From Deltaproteobacteria bacterium (lineage in GTDB: Bacteria; UBA10199; JACPAL01; JAHFST01): a DNA stretch of 64,000 nt. Positions 25,896 through 34,197 of this stretch are shown here, one piece after another; position 1 is the first letter of the stretch; every line of letters begins with the position of its first letter. Both the position numbers and the translations under genes were made by a program. Location of the stretch: contig JAHFST010000004.1 in NCBI GenBank assembly GCA_023265625.1, positions 62,001-126,000 of the forward strand. The letters are read 5' to 3'. Under the pieces are notes generated by a model. That model saw nothing but the letters and a program-made list of their open reading frames with translations. It was not told the origin of the DNA and did no database searches.

Positions 25896-27362
25896 ATGGA
25901 TCAACAAAAATCAGACATTAAATTTGGCACGGATGGATGGCGGGCGTTGATCGCGCGTGAATTCACGTTCGAAAACGTCGCGCGTGTCCTGCAGGCCTAC
26001 GCCGATGTTCTTGCCTGTAGGGACGCGGTGCCCGCGCCCGGGCGGGGGCACCCCGCCCCTACACCCAATGACCAACCAATTCCGATCGGCTACGACCGGC
26101 GTTTCTTATCGCAAGATTTCGCCCAAGAGGCGGCCAGCGTACTCGCGGCCAACGGTTTCAAGGTCCTCCTCTCGAAAGACTTCTGCCCCACCCCCGCCAT
26201 TTCTTGGATGACCAAGGAGACCCAAGCGCCCGGCGGCGTCATGATCACCGCCAGCCACAACCCCGCCCCCTGGAATGGGGTAAAATTTAAAGAGGGTTAT
26301 GGCGGTTCCGCCTCGCCTGAGTTTACCGATCAGGTGGAAAAAAAGATCCGGCCGCTGGGAGACAAAAAATCGGTCGATTTTCAACACGCCGTCACGACTC
26401 AACAAATTACTTATTTTGATCCTTATCAACGGTACGTCCGCCAATTGCGGTCCCAGGTTGATGTCGCCAAAATCCGCAAGGCCGGTTGGAAAATCGCCTA
26501 TGACTCGCTGTTCGGCGCCGGGAGTGGGTATCTGACCAAGGTTTTGGAGACTCCCTTGCATGAAATTCACCATGAAGAAAATCCATCCTTTGGAGGACTC
26601 AATCCAGAACCAATCGCGCAAAACCTGCAACCGCTCATCCAACATATCCGAGATAACCATCTCGATGTGGGACTCGCCACCGATGGGGACGCCGATCGGA
26701 TCGGGGCGGTGGACGAGGCCGGAAACTTCGTCACCCCCCAGCAGATCTTCTCGCTGCTGCTCCGCCATTTGATCGACAAGGGGGGTAAAGGGGATGTCAT
26801 CAAGACGGTCTCCACCACCCAGATGATCGATCGAATCGCCGAAAAATTCGGGCTCCCGGTCCACGAAACCCCGGTCGGTTTTAAGCATATCTGCGGCAAA
26901 TTTTTGACAACCACGCCGTTGATTGGCGGGGAAGAGTCCGGTGGCATCGGCATCCCCTCGCACGTCTATGAACGAGACGGGCTCCTCTCCGGGCTCTTGT
27001 TGTTGGAGATGATGACGGAACGAAAGAAGCGCCTAAAGGTCCTCTTGGCAGACCTCGAAAAAGAGATCGGCCATTTTGTCTTTTTACGGGAAGACCTCCA
27101 CCTCACCCCGCAATCCATCGCCCGAGTCCGCGAACTCCTCGCCCAAAAAGACGGCCCAGCCCGCGGCCAAAACCAGATCGGCCCCCTCAAACTCACCCGA
27201 ATCAACCAGATGGACGGCTGCAAATACTACTTCGCCGACGGCTCCTGGCTCCTATTCCGCGCCTCCGGCACCGAGCCCTTGGTCCGAATCTACGCCGAGG
27301 CCTCGGACCCTGCAGTCGTCAAGCAACTTTTGGTCGCAGCGCGAACATTGTTGGGGGCCTAA
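25896..27362 (+). CDS. phosphoglucomutase / phosphomannomutase family enzyme
   Basis: A 488-residue alpha-D-phosphohexomutase with all four active-site loops: the phosphoserine loop MITASHNPAPWNG, the metal loop ATDGDADRIG, the sugar loop IGGEESGGIG and the phosphate loop FRASGTEPLVRIY. It should interconvert hexose 1- and 6-phosphates. Residues 41-56 (CRDAVPAPGRGHPAPT) are the exact translation of palindromic repeat A5, an insertion between two helices near the N-terminus. Which sugar is used cannot be told. Confidence 0.93.
   Translation: MDQQKSDIKFGTDGWRALIAREFTFENVARVLQAYADVLACRDAVPAPGRGHPAPTPNDQPIPIGYDRRFLSQDFAQEAASVLAANGFKVLLSKDFCPTPAISWMTKETQAPGGVMITASHNPAPWNGVKFKEGYGGSASPEFTDQVEKKIRPLGDKKSVDFQHAVTTQQITYFDPYQRYVRQLRSQVDVAKIRKAGWKIAYDSLFGAGSGYLTKVLETPLHEIHHEENPSFGGLNPEPIAQNLQPLIQHIRDNHLDVGLATDGDADRIGAVDEAGNFVTPQQIFSLLLRHLIDKGGKGDVIKTVSTTQMIDRIAEKFGLPVHETPVGFKHICGKFLTTTPLIGGEESGGIGIPSHVYERDGLLSGLLLLEMMTERKKRLKVLLADLEKEIGHFVFLREDLHLTPQSIARVRELLAQKDGPARGQNQIGPLKLTRINQMDGCKYYFADGSWLLFRASGTEPLVRIYAEASDPAVVKQLLVAARTLLGA
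26016..26063. repeat. TGTAGGGA palindromic repeat, copy A5, inside a coding region
   Basis: Begins TGTAGGGACGCGGTGCCCGC and ends CACCCCGCCCCTACA. It is 48 bases long, 16 codons, and starts exactly on a codon boundary of the phosphohexomutase gene, read TGT AGG so that no stop arises. Confidence 0.92.
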
Positions 27363-27462
27363 AAAATATTTTATTTTTTTGGCAACTTTCTCCGCATCCC
27401 TTTCGATAGTGAGGGAATAACATAACCACCCCGTGGGTTAGGGATGAAAAAGGATATCTTTT

Positions 27463-28986
27463 ATGGCAGCGAATCTTAATCCGGCAGTTCTGACGGAATC
27501 CTTGGCTAGGCATCTCTGCGGTCCTTGTTGGCAGTCTGCCACCACCCTGCTGGGAGAAATGTCGATCGATCTTCCAGCTCTTGCTGAAGATAAGAAAGTA
27601 AATCTCAAGCAAGCCTTGGGAGCTGCGCTGGCTGGCCAATCGGATAAATTCGAGCAATTGGATACATTCCTAAAGGCAAGACAATTGATGAGTGATGGGC
27701 CATCGCCTTATGCCGTACGCTTTAAACTTCCACCTACCCCTAATGAATCCACAGGAGAGAAATTTCTGGCAGGAGCGAAGGCCAAATTTTGGGGAGTGGC
27801 GCAATACGTCCAGGACAGTAAACTTGCCTTACGGGCCTTACGTCATCCCACCATATTACGCGAAATGACCCTGGCTCTTCCTATCGGTGGCAAGACCGCC
27901 TTTGTTTATGGTGTTTTTGCCTGTTATCAACCCATTTCTCCTTCCAAAGGGGGCATTCGTTTTGATGAGGGAGTCACACGAGATACTGTCAAGGCCCTGG
28001 CCTTTGACATGATGATTAAAAATGCGGTAGGAAACCTGCCTTTTTCCGGCGGCAAGTGCGGATTGAGGGTTGACAATACGCTCCTCACTCGGGAGGAACG
28101 CGAGCTTCTCGCGCGAACATTCATTCGGTCGATGGGTCCTGAACTGGGACCTCGCAGATATGTCCCGGGACCCGATATGGGGACATCCGACTTGATCGAT
28201 GTGATGGCCGATGAGTATGAATCTGTACATGGCGAGTGGGTTCCAGCGGTCATTACGGGCAAGAGCATCGCGCGCGGTGGGTCGGAAGGTCGACCCGAGG
28301 CCACCGGGCGAGGGGCCTTTCATGTATTTCAGAGTTATCTGCGAGAGCATGTGGGCAGGCATTCATTCCCGAATGGCCGGGCACGCATTGCAATTCAGGG
28401 TTTTGGTGGCGCGGCCCAACCTTTTGCAGAGCTAGCCTCAAAGGATTCGAATATTGTTGCAATTAGTGATCGTTATGGCTCGATGTACAACGAGCATGGA
28501 ATTGACGTCACAGCCGCCATTGCCGCAGTCAAAAAAACGGGGCGACTCCCGGAATACAACGGGCCTACCGATCCGGCCGATGTATTATTTTTACCTAATG
28601 TGGATGTCATCGTACCCGCCGCCACAGAGGGACAGCTGCGTGCAGATAATGCATCACGCGTGACTGCGAAGCTCTCGGTGGAAATTGCTAACGGTCCCAC
28701 GCAAACAGACGCCGACGAAATTCTAAGAGATAACGGCGTGGTGGTGTTGCCCGATGTACTGGCCAATCTTGGGGGAGTGACTGTTTCTTCTTTCGAGTGG
28801 AAACAAGGTTTACTCATGGAAGAGTGGGCCTTGGCTACCGTGCGTGAGCGACTGGAAACCTCCATGGTCGGAGCCTATACCCGCGTAAGTGCCGCCCAGC
28901 AGAGACATCAAGTTGACTTTCGCACAGCGGCCCACATTGTCGCCCTAGAGCGCATAGTCGGCCAACTCACACCGCTCTATCGGTAA
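27463..28986 (+). CDS. glutamate dehydrogenase family protein
   Basis: The 507-residue protein has a ~100-residue N-terminal extension of unknown nature, then the Glu/Leu/Phe/Val dehydrogenase fold: SPSKGGIRFDEGV, MMIKNAVGNLPFSGGKCG (the substrate and catalytic lysines), YVPGPDMGTSDLIDVM, GRGAFHVFQSYL, the NAD(P)-binding IQGFGGAAQPFAEL (GxGxxA), EIANGPTQTDADEIL and VSSFEWKQG. Reversible deamination of glutamate is most likely, but specificity is inferred. It is preceded by a GGATAT ribosome binding site and followed by repeat A6. Confidence 0.85.
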   Translation: MAANLNPAVLTESLARHLCGPCWQSATTLLGEMSIDLPALAEDKKVNLKQALGAALAGQSDKFEQLDTFLKARQLMSDGPSPYAVRFKLPPTPNESTGEKFLAGAKAKFWGVAQYVQDSKLALRALRHPTILREMTLALPIGGKTAFVYGVFACYQPISPSKGGIRFDEGVTRDTVKALAFDMMIKNAVGNLPFSGGKCGLRVDNTLLTREERELLARTFIRSMGPELGPRRYVPGPDMGTSDLIDVMADEYESVHGEWVPAVITGKSIARGGSEGRPEATGRGAFHVFQSYLREHVGRHSFPNGRARIAIQGFGGAAQPFAELASKDSNIVAISDRYGSMYNEHGIDVTAAIAAVKKTGRLPEYNGPTDPADVLFLPNVDVIVPAATEGQLRADNASRVTAKLSVEIANGPTQTDADEILRDNGVVVLPDVLANLGGVTVSSFEWKQGLLMEEWALATVRERLETSMVGAYTRVSAAQQRHQVDFRTAAHIVALERIVGQLTPLYR

Positions 28987-28989
28987 AAC

Positions 28990-29015
28990 GTAGGGGTGCA
29001 AAATTTTGCACCCCC
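28990..29015. repeat. short GTAGGGG palindrome, copy A6
   Basis: GTAGGGGTGCAAAATTTTGC followed by ACCCCC; a single perfect palindrome rather than the double form. It lies 4 bases after the stop of the dehydrogenase gene and could act as a terminator stem, though no T run follows. Confidence 0.85.
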
Positions 29016-29021
29016 AATAAA

Positions 29022-29113
29022 CTACCAGGACGTCTTCAACCCCAGCGGATGATAATCCTCCAAGGCCTTGTCACAGGTGATGAGCGTTTTATGATGAGCC
29101 ATTGCACGTGTTG
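29022..29113 (-). pseudogene. remnant of a PIN-domain toxin, C-terminal end
   Basis: The minus strand reads AHHKTLITCDKALEDYHPLG and then LKTSW before a TAG. The ITCDKAL motif resembles the last acidic residue and terminal strand of VapC-type PIN toxins. Only about 30 codons remain. Between here and the antitoxin gene at 29237 I see about 120 bases with no convincing gene; a 53-codon plus-strand frame from 29131 overlaps the antitoxin and is not credited. Confidence 0.5.
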
Positions 29114-29236
29114 GCGAGGAATTTTCAACAATGGATACCCTTCTGTCTCGTGCACAACACAATGCTGAAATGTCACAAATCCCATTTGATCAAATCCTGA
29201 CCGATCGCCTCCGGACCTATCATCAATCAGCGGCTG

Positions 29237-29521
29237 CTAAAGATGCCGTTGCGCCTTCTCCTGCAACAAGCGTTCGTCGATCCAGACCTTGATGAGACTC
29301 TGATACCCAACGTCCATGCCGCGGGCGATCAGGCGAATTAAATCGACTTGTTGTATGGAAAAACGGATGGTCACCGGCTTGAGACCGCTGTGAAAATTAT
29401 CGGCATTGGTGACCTGGCCTTTGGACATATCAAAGTAGTCGGTAGCCTCGTGAGTTGTCCAAAACTCCCGCTCCTCATTTTCCGACTTAAATTTTGGCAG
29501 AGTTTTTGGGTTTTTCTTCAT
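29237..29521 (-). CDS. CopG/BrnA-type antitoxin without an intact partner
   Basis: The product is 94 residues: a KTLPKFKSENEEREFWTTHEATDYFD segment (split: KFKSENEEREFWTTHEATDY) characteristic of CopG-type antitoxins (BrnA family), then a ribbon-helix-helix-like PVTIRFSIQQVDLIRLIARG, VGYQSLIKVWIDERL. I chose the ATG at 29521, whose product begins MKKNPK. No BrnT toxin lies upstream, where it would be expected, and downstream there is only a PIN fragment, so this is an orphan or decayed module. Confidence 0.75.
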   Translation of the reverse strand: MKKNPKTLPKFKSENEEREFWTTHEATDYFDMSKGQVTNADNFHSGLKPVTIRFSIQQVDLIRLIARGMDVGYQSLIKVWIDERLLQEKAQRHL

Positions 29522-29713
29522 AAAACCTGACGCTTGTCCCAATTCTTCTTTCTATTGTGGTCTTGTGGTCATCCTATTCAAAATCCATCTCTGGTAAATA
29601 TTAAATAAATTATTGATACATGTCAAACATGTAATAAATTATTTTTTTATTTATTTCAAACGAAGCAAGAATTCCCACCCCCTTCCGATTAAGAGACAAA
29701 AGGGAGGTATGTC

Positions 29714-30769
29714 ATGGCCTTATTACGCTTGATGCAGGGAATGAATCTCTTGGCACAAACGGGGGATGCCCCCTTGGTGCGGTCGATGCTACACCAATCA
29801 GGGGTAACTGTTCGAGAGATTGGGACAATTGTGACCCAATTGGATAAGGCCGCTGATATCTCAATGACATCCACCCTTCTCAGTGGGGAGCTTCCAAGAT
29901 CACTCAGGCCTGGAGACTTTCCCCAGTTAAAGTCATTAAAAAATGGCCTCGCGAGGATCTATCCTGACGCCGGAACAAAGAACATCGCCGAACATGATAA
30001 AGTTGTCGCGGGCCAAGCAAATGCAATCGTCAAACATTTAGAACTGTCCGATAGCGCCAAGACTGCCTTACTCCGTCTGCTGGAATTGGTAACAGGATAT
30101 CGAAAACATGGTGCCGTCTTCCCAGCGGGGGAGTATAGGATATATGAGGGAAATGCACCTAAGCGGTTATCTGTGAGCGACCCGGGATTTTTTATTACCC
30201 CACCTCTCATGCGACAAGATTACGCCACATTGGCCTTGCGCTTGGGACTAACGTTGCCCGGAGAAAATGATATTTCCGATGTCATCAGCGTCCCTCCTCC
30301 CGATAGTCTCGCTCGCTTCTTGACAATGCTCAGCATCCTAGAAGGAACCGATGGTGTGGAACGAACCAGAATACCAACGGAATCAGAGTTTGCCCTCTTC
30401 GTCGGCACCGTAATGTGCGGGGGGAAGTGTGTCAGTCTAAGTGAATTGGCCTCAAGGCGCAGTAACACTCCGCAACAACTGGTGAAGGACTTATGGCTCA
30501 AACATAGAGGTCTGGCCAATGCCCGGTCCGATGAAGGAGGAGCCCCCATCCAAGACAAAAATCACGTCTTGGAGCTGTTGGAGAGCGGGAGAGATCTCTT
30601 GGTGACCGATTTCAGTGCCGGAGAAAACCATAATGTATCTGGATCCGTGACCAATACATTCGGCAAAACAGTCCTTCATAGGTGGAGCACCAGCAAGCAA
30701 CAAATAATACCGGAGTATGGATTCAATGGTCCCATGTTCCTAGCGGGAGAACTTCCCTCGTCGGCATAG
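29714..30769 (+). CDS. unrecognised 351-residue protein
   Basis: A complete ORF with an AAGGGAGGT ribosome binding site before its ATG, preceded by about 130 AT-rich bases that probably hold its promoter. No signal peptide, membrane segment or familiar motif is seen. Segments such as SRRSNTPQQLVKDLWLKHRG and LELLESGRDLLVTDFSAGEN suggest a folded alpha/beta protein. Base composition is lower in GC than uvrA and similar to the orphans at 1244 and 34198. No function is proposed. Confidence 0.6.
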   Translation: MALLRLMQGMNLLAQTGDAPLVRSMLHQSGVTVREIGTIVTQLDKAADISMTSTLLSGELPRSLRPGDFPQLKSLKNGLARIYPDAGTKNIAEHDKVVAGQANAIVKHLELSDSAKTALLRLLELVTGYRKHGAVFPAGEYRIYEGNAPKRLSVSDPGFFITPPLMRQDYATLALRLGLTLPGENDISDVISVPPPDSLARFLTMLSILEGTDGVERTRIPTESEFALFVGTVMCGGKCVSLSELASRRSNTPQQLVKDLWLKHRGLANARSDEGGAPIQDKNHVLELLESGRDLLVTDFSAGENHNVSGSVTNTFGKTVLHRWSTSKQQIIPEYGFNGPMFLAGELPSSA

Positions 30770-30901
30770 CCTAGACTTGGTGATGACCGCCTATCCAGCC
30801 CCCTGGCAACAAGACCTAGTCACCAACAGCGAATGGCTAGCAATTCTTTTGAGCCAATGAATTTGGGATATTTCTTGCTCGAAGCCTAAAAAAACAGCTA
30901 T

Positions 30902-30997
30902 ATGCAGCTCGTGGAATCACTCGAATTATCTTGGATTCAACAACAAATTCGGAAGAATCGTTATATTTTGACGTTGCATGCCGACGAGGGAAAATGA
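30902..30997 (+). pseudogene. truncated DUF4258-like toxin gene before ygiT-type gene
   Basis: A 31-codon frame encodes SLELSWIQQQIRKNRYILTL and HADEGK then stops. IRKNRYILTLHA resembles the beginning of DUF4258 toxins, which are normally ~75-100 residues and paired with a YgiT-type zinc finger antitoxin. The rest of the toxin is missing, and the stop overlaps the ATG of the next gene (ATGA), keeping the original operon junction. Confidence 0.6.
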
Positions 30998-31230
30998 AGC
31001 CTTACGACGATTGCATTCATTGCGGCGGGTCTGTGAAAGAAAAAAAAGAGCGGTTGGATTATCGTTATCATGGACAGCTCTTCATCGTGGAAAATGTCCT
31101 GGTAGGGGTTTGCCTCCAATGCGGAGAAAAATACCTGAAGGCAACTGTCGCTAAGAAATTGGAGAAATTAGTTTCCACCAAAAAGACCGTTTGGAAATCC
31201 GTCGTTGTTCCGGTCGTTTCAGCCATCTAA
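30994..31230 (+). CDS. YgiT-type zinc finger protein (antitoxin)
   Basis: A 78-residue protein with two CxxC knuckles (CIHCGG near residue 7 and CLQCGEKYL near 45) and the typical body KKERLDYRYHGQLFIVENV. The family pairs with MqsR or DUF4258 toxins. Here the toxin is reduced to a 31-codon remnant, so the gene is an orphan antitoxin. The ATG at 30994 was chosen over 30931 since it gives the family start. The C-terminus lacks an obvious HTH. Confidence 0.8.
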   Translation: MKPYDDCIHCGGSVKEKKERLDYRYHGQLFIVENVLVGVCLQCGEKYLKATVAKKLEKLVSTKKTVWKSVVVPVVSAI

Positions 31231-31333
31231 CCCCCCCCAATATTTTTTCACCCATTCCAATATTTATTCCAAAATGAAGCAACTTATTGATATGGGGGAC
31301 GATACCGCTTGAGCTGTACGTTTTAAAAAACAC

Positions 31334-34189
31334 ATGGAACCAACTGCAATCATCGTCAAGGGCGCCCGGCAACACAATCTCAAGGGGATTGATGTCACCA
31401 TTCCGCGCAATCAATTGGTGGTGATCACGGGGCTCTCCGGTTCCGGAAAATCATCGTTGGCCTTTGATACCCTGTATGCCGAGGGGCAGCGGCGGTATGT
31501 GGAGTCGCTCTCCACCTATGCCCGGCAATTTTTGGAGCAGATGGGCAAGCCGGATGTGGACACCATTGAGGGGCTCTCCCCCGCGATCTCTATCGAACAA
31601 AAGACCACCTCAAAAAACCCCCGCTCCACGGTGGGTACCGTCACAGAAATTTATGACTATCTAAGGCTCTTGTTTGCCCGGGCGGGTCGGCCACATTGCT
31701 ACAAGTGTCACAAACCCATCAGTTCCCAGACTATTTCACAAATGGTCGACCAAGTGATGAAGATCCGGGACGGGGCTAAGATCCACATCCTCTCCCCCAT
31801 CGTGCGCGGGCGCAAAGGCGAATACACCAAAGAGTTGGCACAATTTCGAAGTCAGGGTTTTGTGCGCGCCAAGATTGACGGGGCGATGATTGAGTTGGAC
31901 GAAGGGGTCAAGATCGACAAAAAGAAAAAGCATGACATCGATCTCGTGATCGACCGCCTCATCTTGAAATCCGGCATCGAGCAACGCCTGGCCGACTCCC
32001 TGGAAACCGCCCTGCGCCATGCCGAGGGGCTCGCCAAAATAGACGTCTTAGGGGGTGAAACCCTGCTCTTTTCCGAGCGTTTTGCCTGTATTGACTGCGG
32101 TATCTCCTATCCGGAGATCACCCCCCCGATGTTTTCCTTCAACAGTCCGGTCGGGGCCTGTGAAGAGTGCAAGGGCCTGGGAACTCGGATGTTTTTTGAT
32201 CCGGACCTGGTCATCCCCAATAAAACCCTGTCCCTCCGCGAGGGGGTCATTGCCCCCTGGGAAAACCGGGCCTCGGAGTTTTATTGGAACACCATCGAGG
32301 CCCTGGCGGCACACTATCACTTCGATATCAGTTCCACTTGGGACAAACTCCCGAAAAAGATCCAGCAGCTCATCTTACACGGCTCCGGGGAGGAACACAT
32401 CCGCTTCTCTTACACCTTTGATGAAAAACGAGAATTTTATGACCGTCCGTTTGAGGGCGTGATCCCCAACTTGGACCGCCGTTACAAGGAAACGGATTCG
32501 GATTGGATCCGCGAGGATATTGAACGCTACATGAATATCCGCCCCTGCGCCGAGTGCCACGGGGCTCGGCTCAAGCCCGAGAGCCTGGCCATCAAGGTTG
32601 GCAAACTCTCCATCTTTGAAATTACCAAAATGTCGGTCAAAAAATGCATCGCTTGGTTTGGCACCTTGGAGCTGACCAAAAAAGAGTCAGAGATTGCCGA
32701 ACGGATATTAAAAGAGATCCGGCAACGACTCGAGTTTATGGCCAATGTCGGGTTGGATTACCTTACATTGGACCGCTCCGCAGGGACCCTTGCCGGTGGC
32801 GAAGGCCAGCGCATTCGTTTGGCGACCCAAATCGGCTCCTCCTTGGTGGGTGTGCTCTACATCCTCGATGAGCCCTCGATTGGGTTGCATCAGCGCGACA
32901 ATGATCGCCTGCTTGCCACCCTCAAAAAACTTCGCGATATTGGGAACAGCGTGTTGGTGGTGGAACACGATGAGCAAACCATCCTCGACTCGGATTACGT
33001 CATTGATATGGGCCCCGGGGCCGGCATCCATGGCGGCGAAGTGGTGGCCGCCGGCACCCCGCGCGAGATCCTCGCCCATCCCAAGTCGCTCACGGGTCAG
33101 TACCTCTCGGGTAAATTAAAGATCGAGGTCCCGACAAAACGGTTGAGCCCCGGAGACAAATTTATCACCATCGTCGGGGCGAAAGAAAACAACCTGAGAA
33201 ATCTGACGGTGAAAATCCCGCTCGGTTTGTTCGTCGGCGTCACCGGGGTCTCCGGTTCCGGCAAGAGCACCTTGATCAACGACACCCTGTACCAAGGCCT
33301 GGCGCAGCGTCTCTATGGCTCCAAGGAGCCGGCCGGCAAGTGCGATGACATCCAGGGCCTGGGAGAGATCGACAAGGTCATCAATATCGACCAAAGCCCC
33401 ATCGGCCGCACCCCGCGTTCCAATCCGGTCACCTATACGGGCATCTTCACGTTCGTACGCGACCTGTTCGCCACCCTCCCCGAGGCCAAGGCGCGCGGCT
33501 ACAAGACCGGGCGTTTTTCCTTCAACGTCAAGGGTGGGCGCTGCGAGGCCTGCGAGGGCGATGGCATCATCCGCATTGAGATGCACTTTTTGCCCGATGT
33601 TTATGTGGAATGCGAACAATGCAAGGGCAACCGCTTCAACCGCGAGACCTTAGAGATCCATTACAAGGGCAAGGCCATCTCCGATATCCTGAAGATGACC
33701 ATCGAACAGGCCCACGATTTTTTCCAAAACATCCCGGGGATCGCCGGCAAACTCAAGACCCTGCTGGATGTAGGCCTGGGCTACGTCGAACTGGGCCAAT
33801 CCGCCACCACCCTCTCCGGCGGCGAGGCCCAACGCATCAAACTGGCCCGGGAACTCTCCAAACGCAGCACGGGCCGAACGCTGTACATCCTCGACGAACC
33901 GACCACCGGCTTGCATGTGCATGACATCAAAAACCTCTTGGAAGTCCTGGGACGCTTCGTCAAGACGGGCAACACCGTGGTGGTTATCGAACACAATCTT
34001 GATGTGATCAAAACCGCCGATTATTTGATCGACCTGGGGCCGGAGGGCGGCGAAGGGGGTGGAACGATCGTCGCCCAGGGAACCCCGGAGGAAATTGCGC
34101 GCAACCCGCGGTCGCATACGGGACGGTTTTTGGAGAAGATGTTGTTCAAGGACAAAGCCAAGACAAGACCATGGGTGCGCGCGGTCTGA
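31334..34189 (+). CDS. uvrA: excinuclease ABC subunit A (UvrA)
   Basis: A 951-residue damage-recognition ATPase of nucleotide excision repair. It has two ABC modules: Walker [11 protein letters not shown] at residues 33-42 and [10 protein letters not shown] in the second half, signatures [12 protein letters not shown] and [12 protein letters not shown], and Walker [13 protein letters not shown] and [12 protein letters not shown]. The zinc modules include [17 protein letters not shown] with [10 protein letters not shown], and [20 protein letters not shown] with CEQCKGNRF. It is a normal long form and would work with Mfd encoded upstream; UvrB/C are not in the window. The gene has no obvious strong ribosome binding site. 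Confidence 0.97.
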   Translation: MEPTAIIVKGARQHNLKGIDVTIPRNQLVVITGLSGSGKSSLAFDTLYAEGQRRYVESLSTYARQFLEQMGKPDVDTIEGLSPAISIEQKTTSKNPRSTVGTVTEIYDYLRLLFARAGRPHCYKCHKPISSQTISQMVDQVMKIRDGAKIHILSPIVRGRKGEYTKELAQFRSQGFVRAKIDGAMIELDEGVKIDKKKKHDIDLVIDRLILKSGIEQRLADSLETALRHAEGLAKIDVLGGETLLFSERFACIDCGISYPEITPPMFSFNSPVGACEECKGLGTRMFFDPDLVIPNKTLSLREGVIAPWENRASEFYWNTIEALAAHYHFDISSTWDKLPKKIQQLILHGSGEEHIRFSYTFDEKREFYDRPFEGVIPNLDRRYKETDSDWIREDIERYMNIRPCAECHGARLKPESLAIKVGKLSIFEITKMSVKKCIAWFGTLELTKKESEIAERILKEIRQRLEFMANVGLDYLTLDRSAGTLAGGEGQRIRLATQIGSSLVGVLYILDEPSIGLHQRDNDRLLATLKKLRDIGNSVLVVEHDEQTILDSDYVIDMGPGAGIHGGEVVAAGTPREILAHPKSLTGQYLSGKLKIEVPTKRLSPGDKFITIVGAKENNLRNLTVKIPLGLFVGVTGVSGSGKSTLINDTLYQGLAQRLYGSKEPAGKCDDIQGLGEIDKVINIDQSPIGRTPRSNPVTYTGIFTFVRDLFATLPEAKARGYKTGRFSFNVKGGRCEACEGDGIIRIEMHFLPDVYVECEQCKGNRFNRETLEIHYKGKAISDILKMTIEQAHDFFQNIPGIAGKLKTLLDVGLGYVELGQSATTLSGGEAQRIKLARELSKRSTGRTLYILDEPTTGLHVHDIKNLLEVLGRFVKTGNTVVVIEHNLDVIKTADYLIDLGPEGGEGGGTIVAQGTPEEIARNPRSHTGRFLEKMLFKDKAKTRPWVRAV

Positions 34190-34197
34190 GAAAAATG

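Noticed and set aside
29131-29292. A 53-codon plus-strand frame next to the CopG antitoxin
   Set aside because: It has no ribosome binding site, overlaps the antitoxin gene in antisense and resembles no family.
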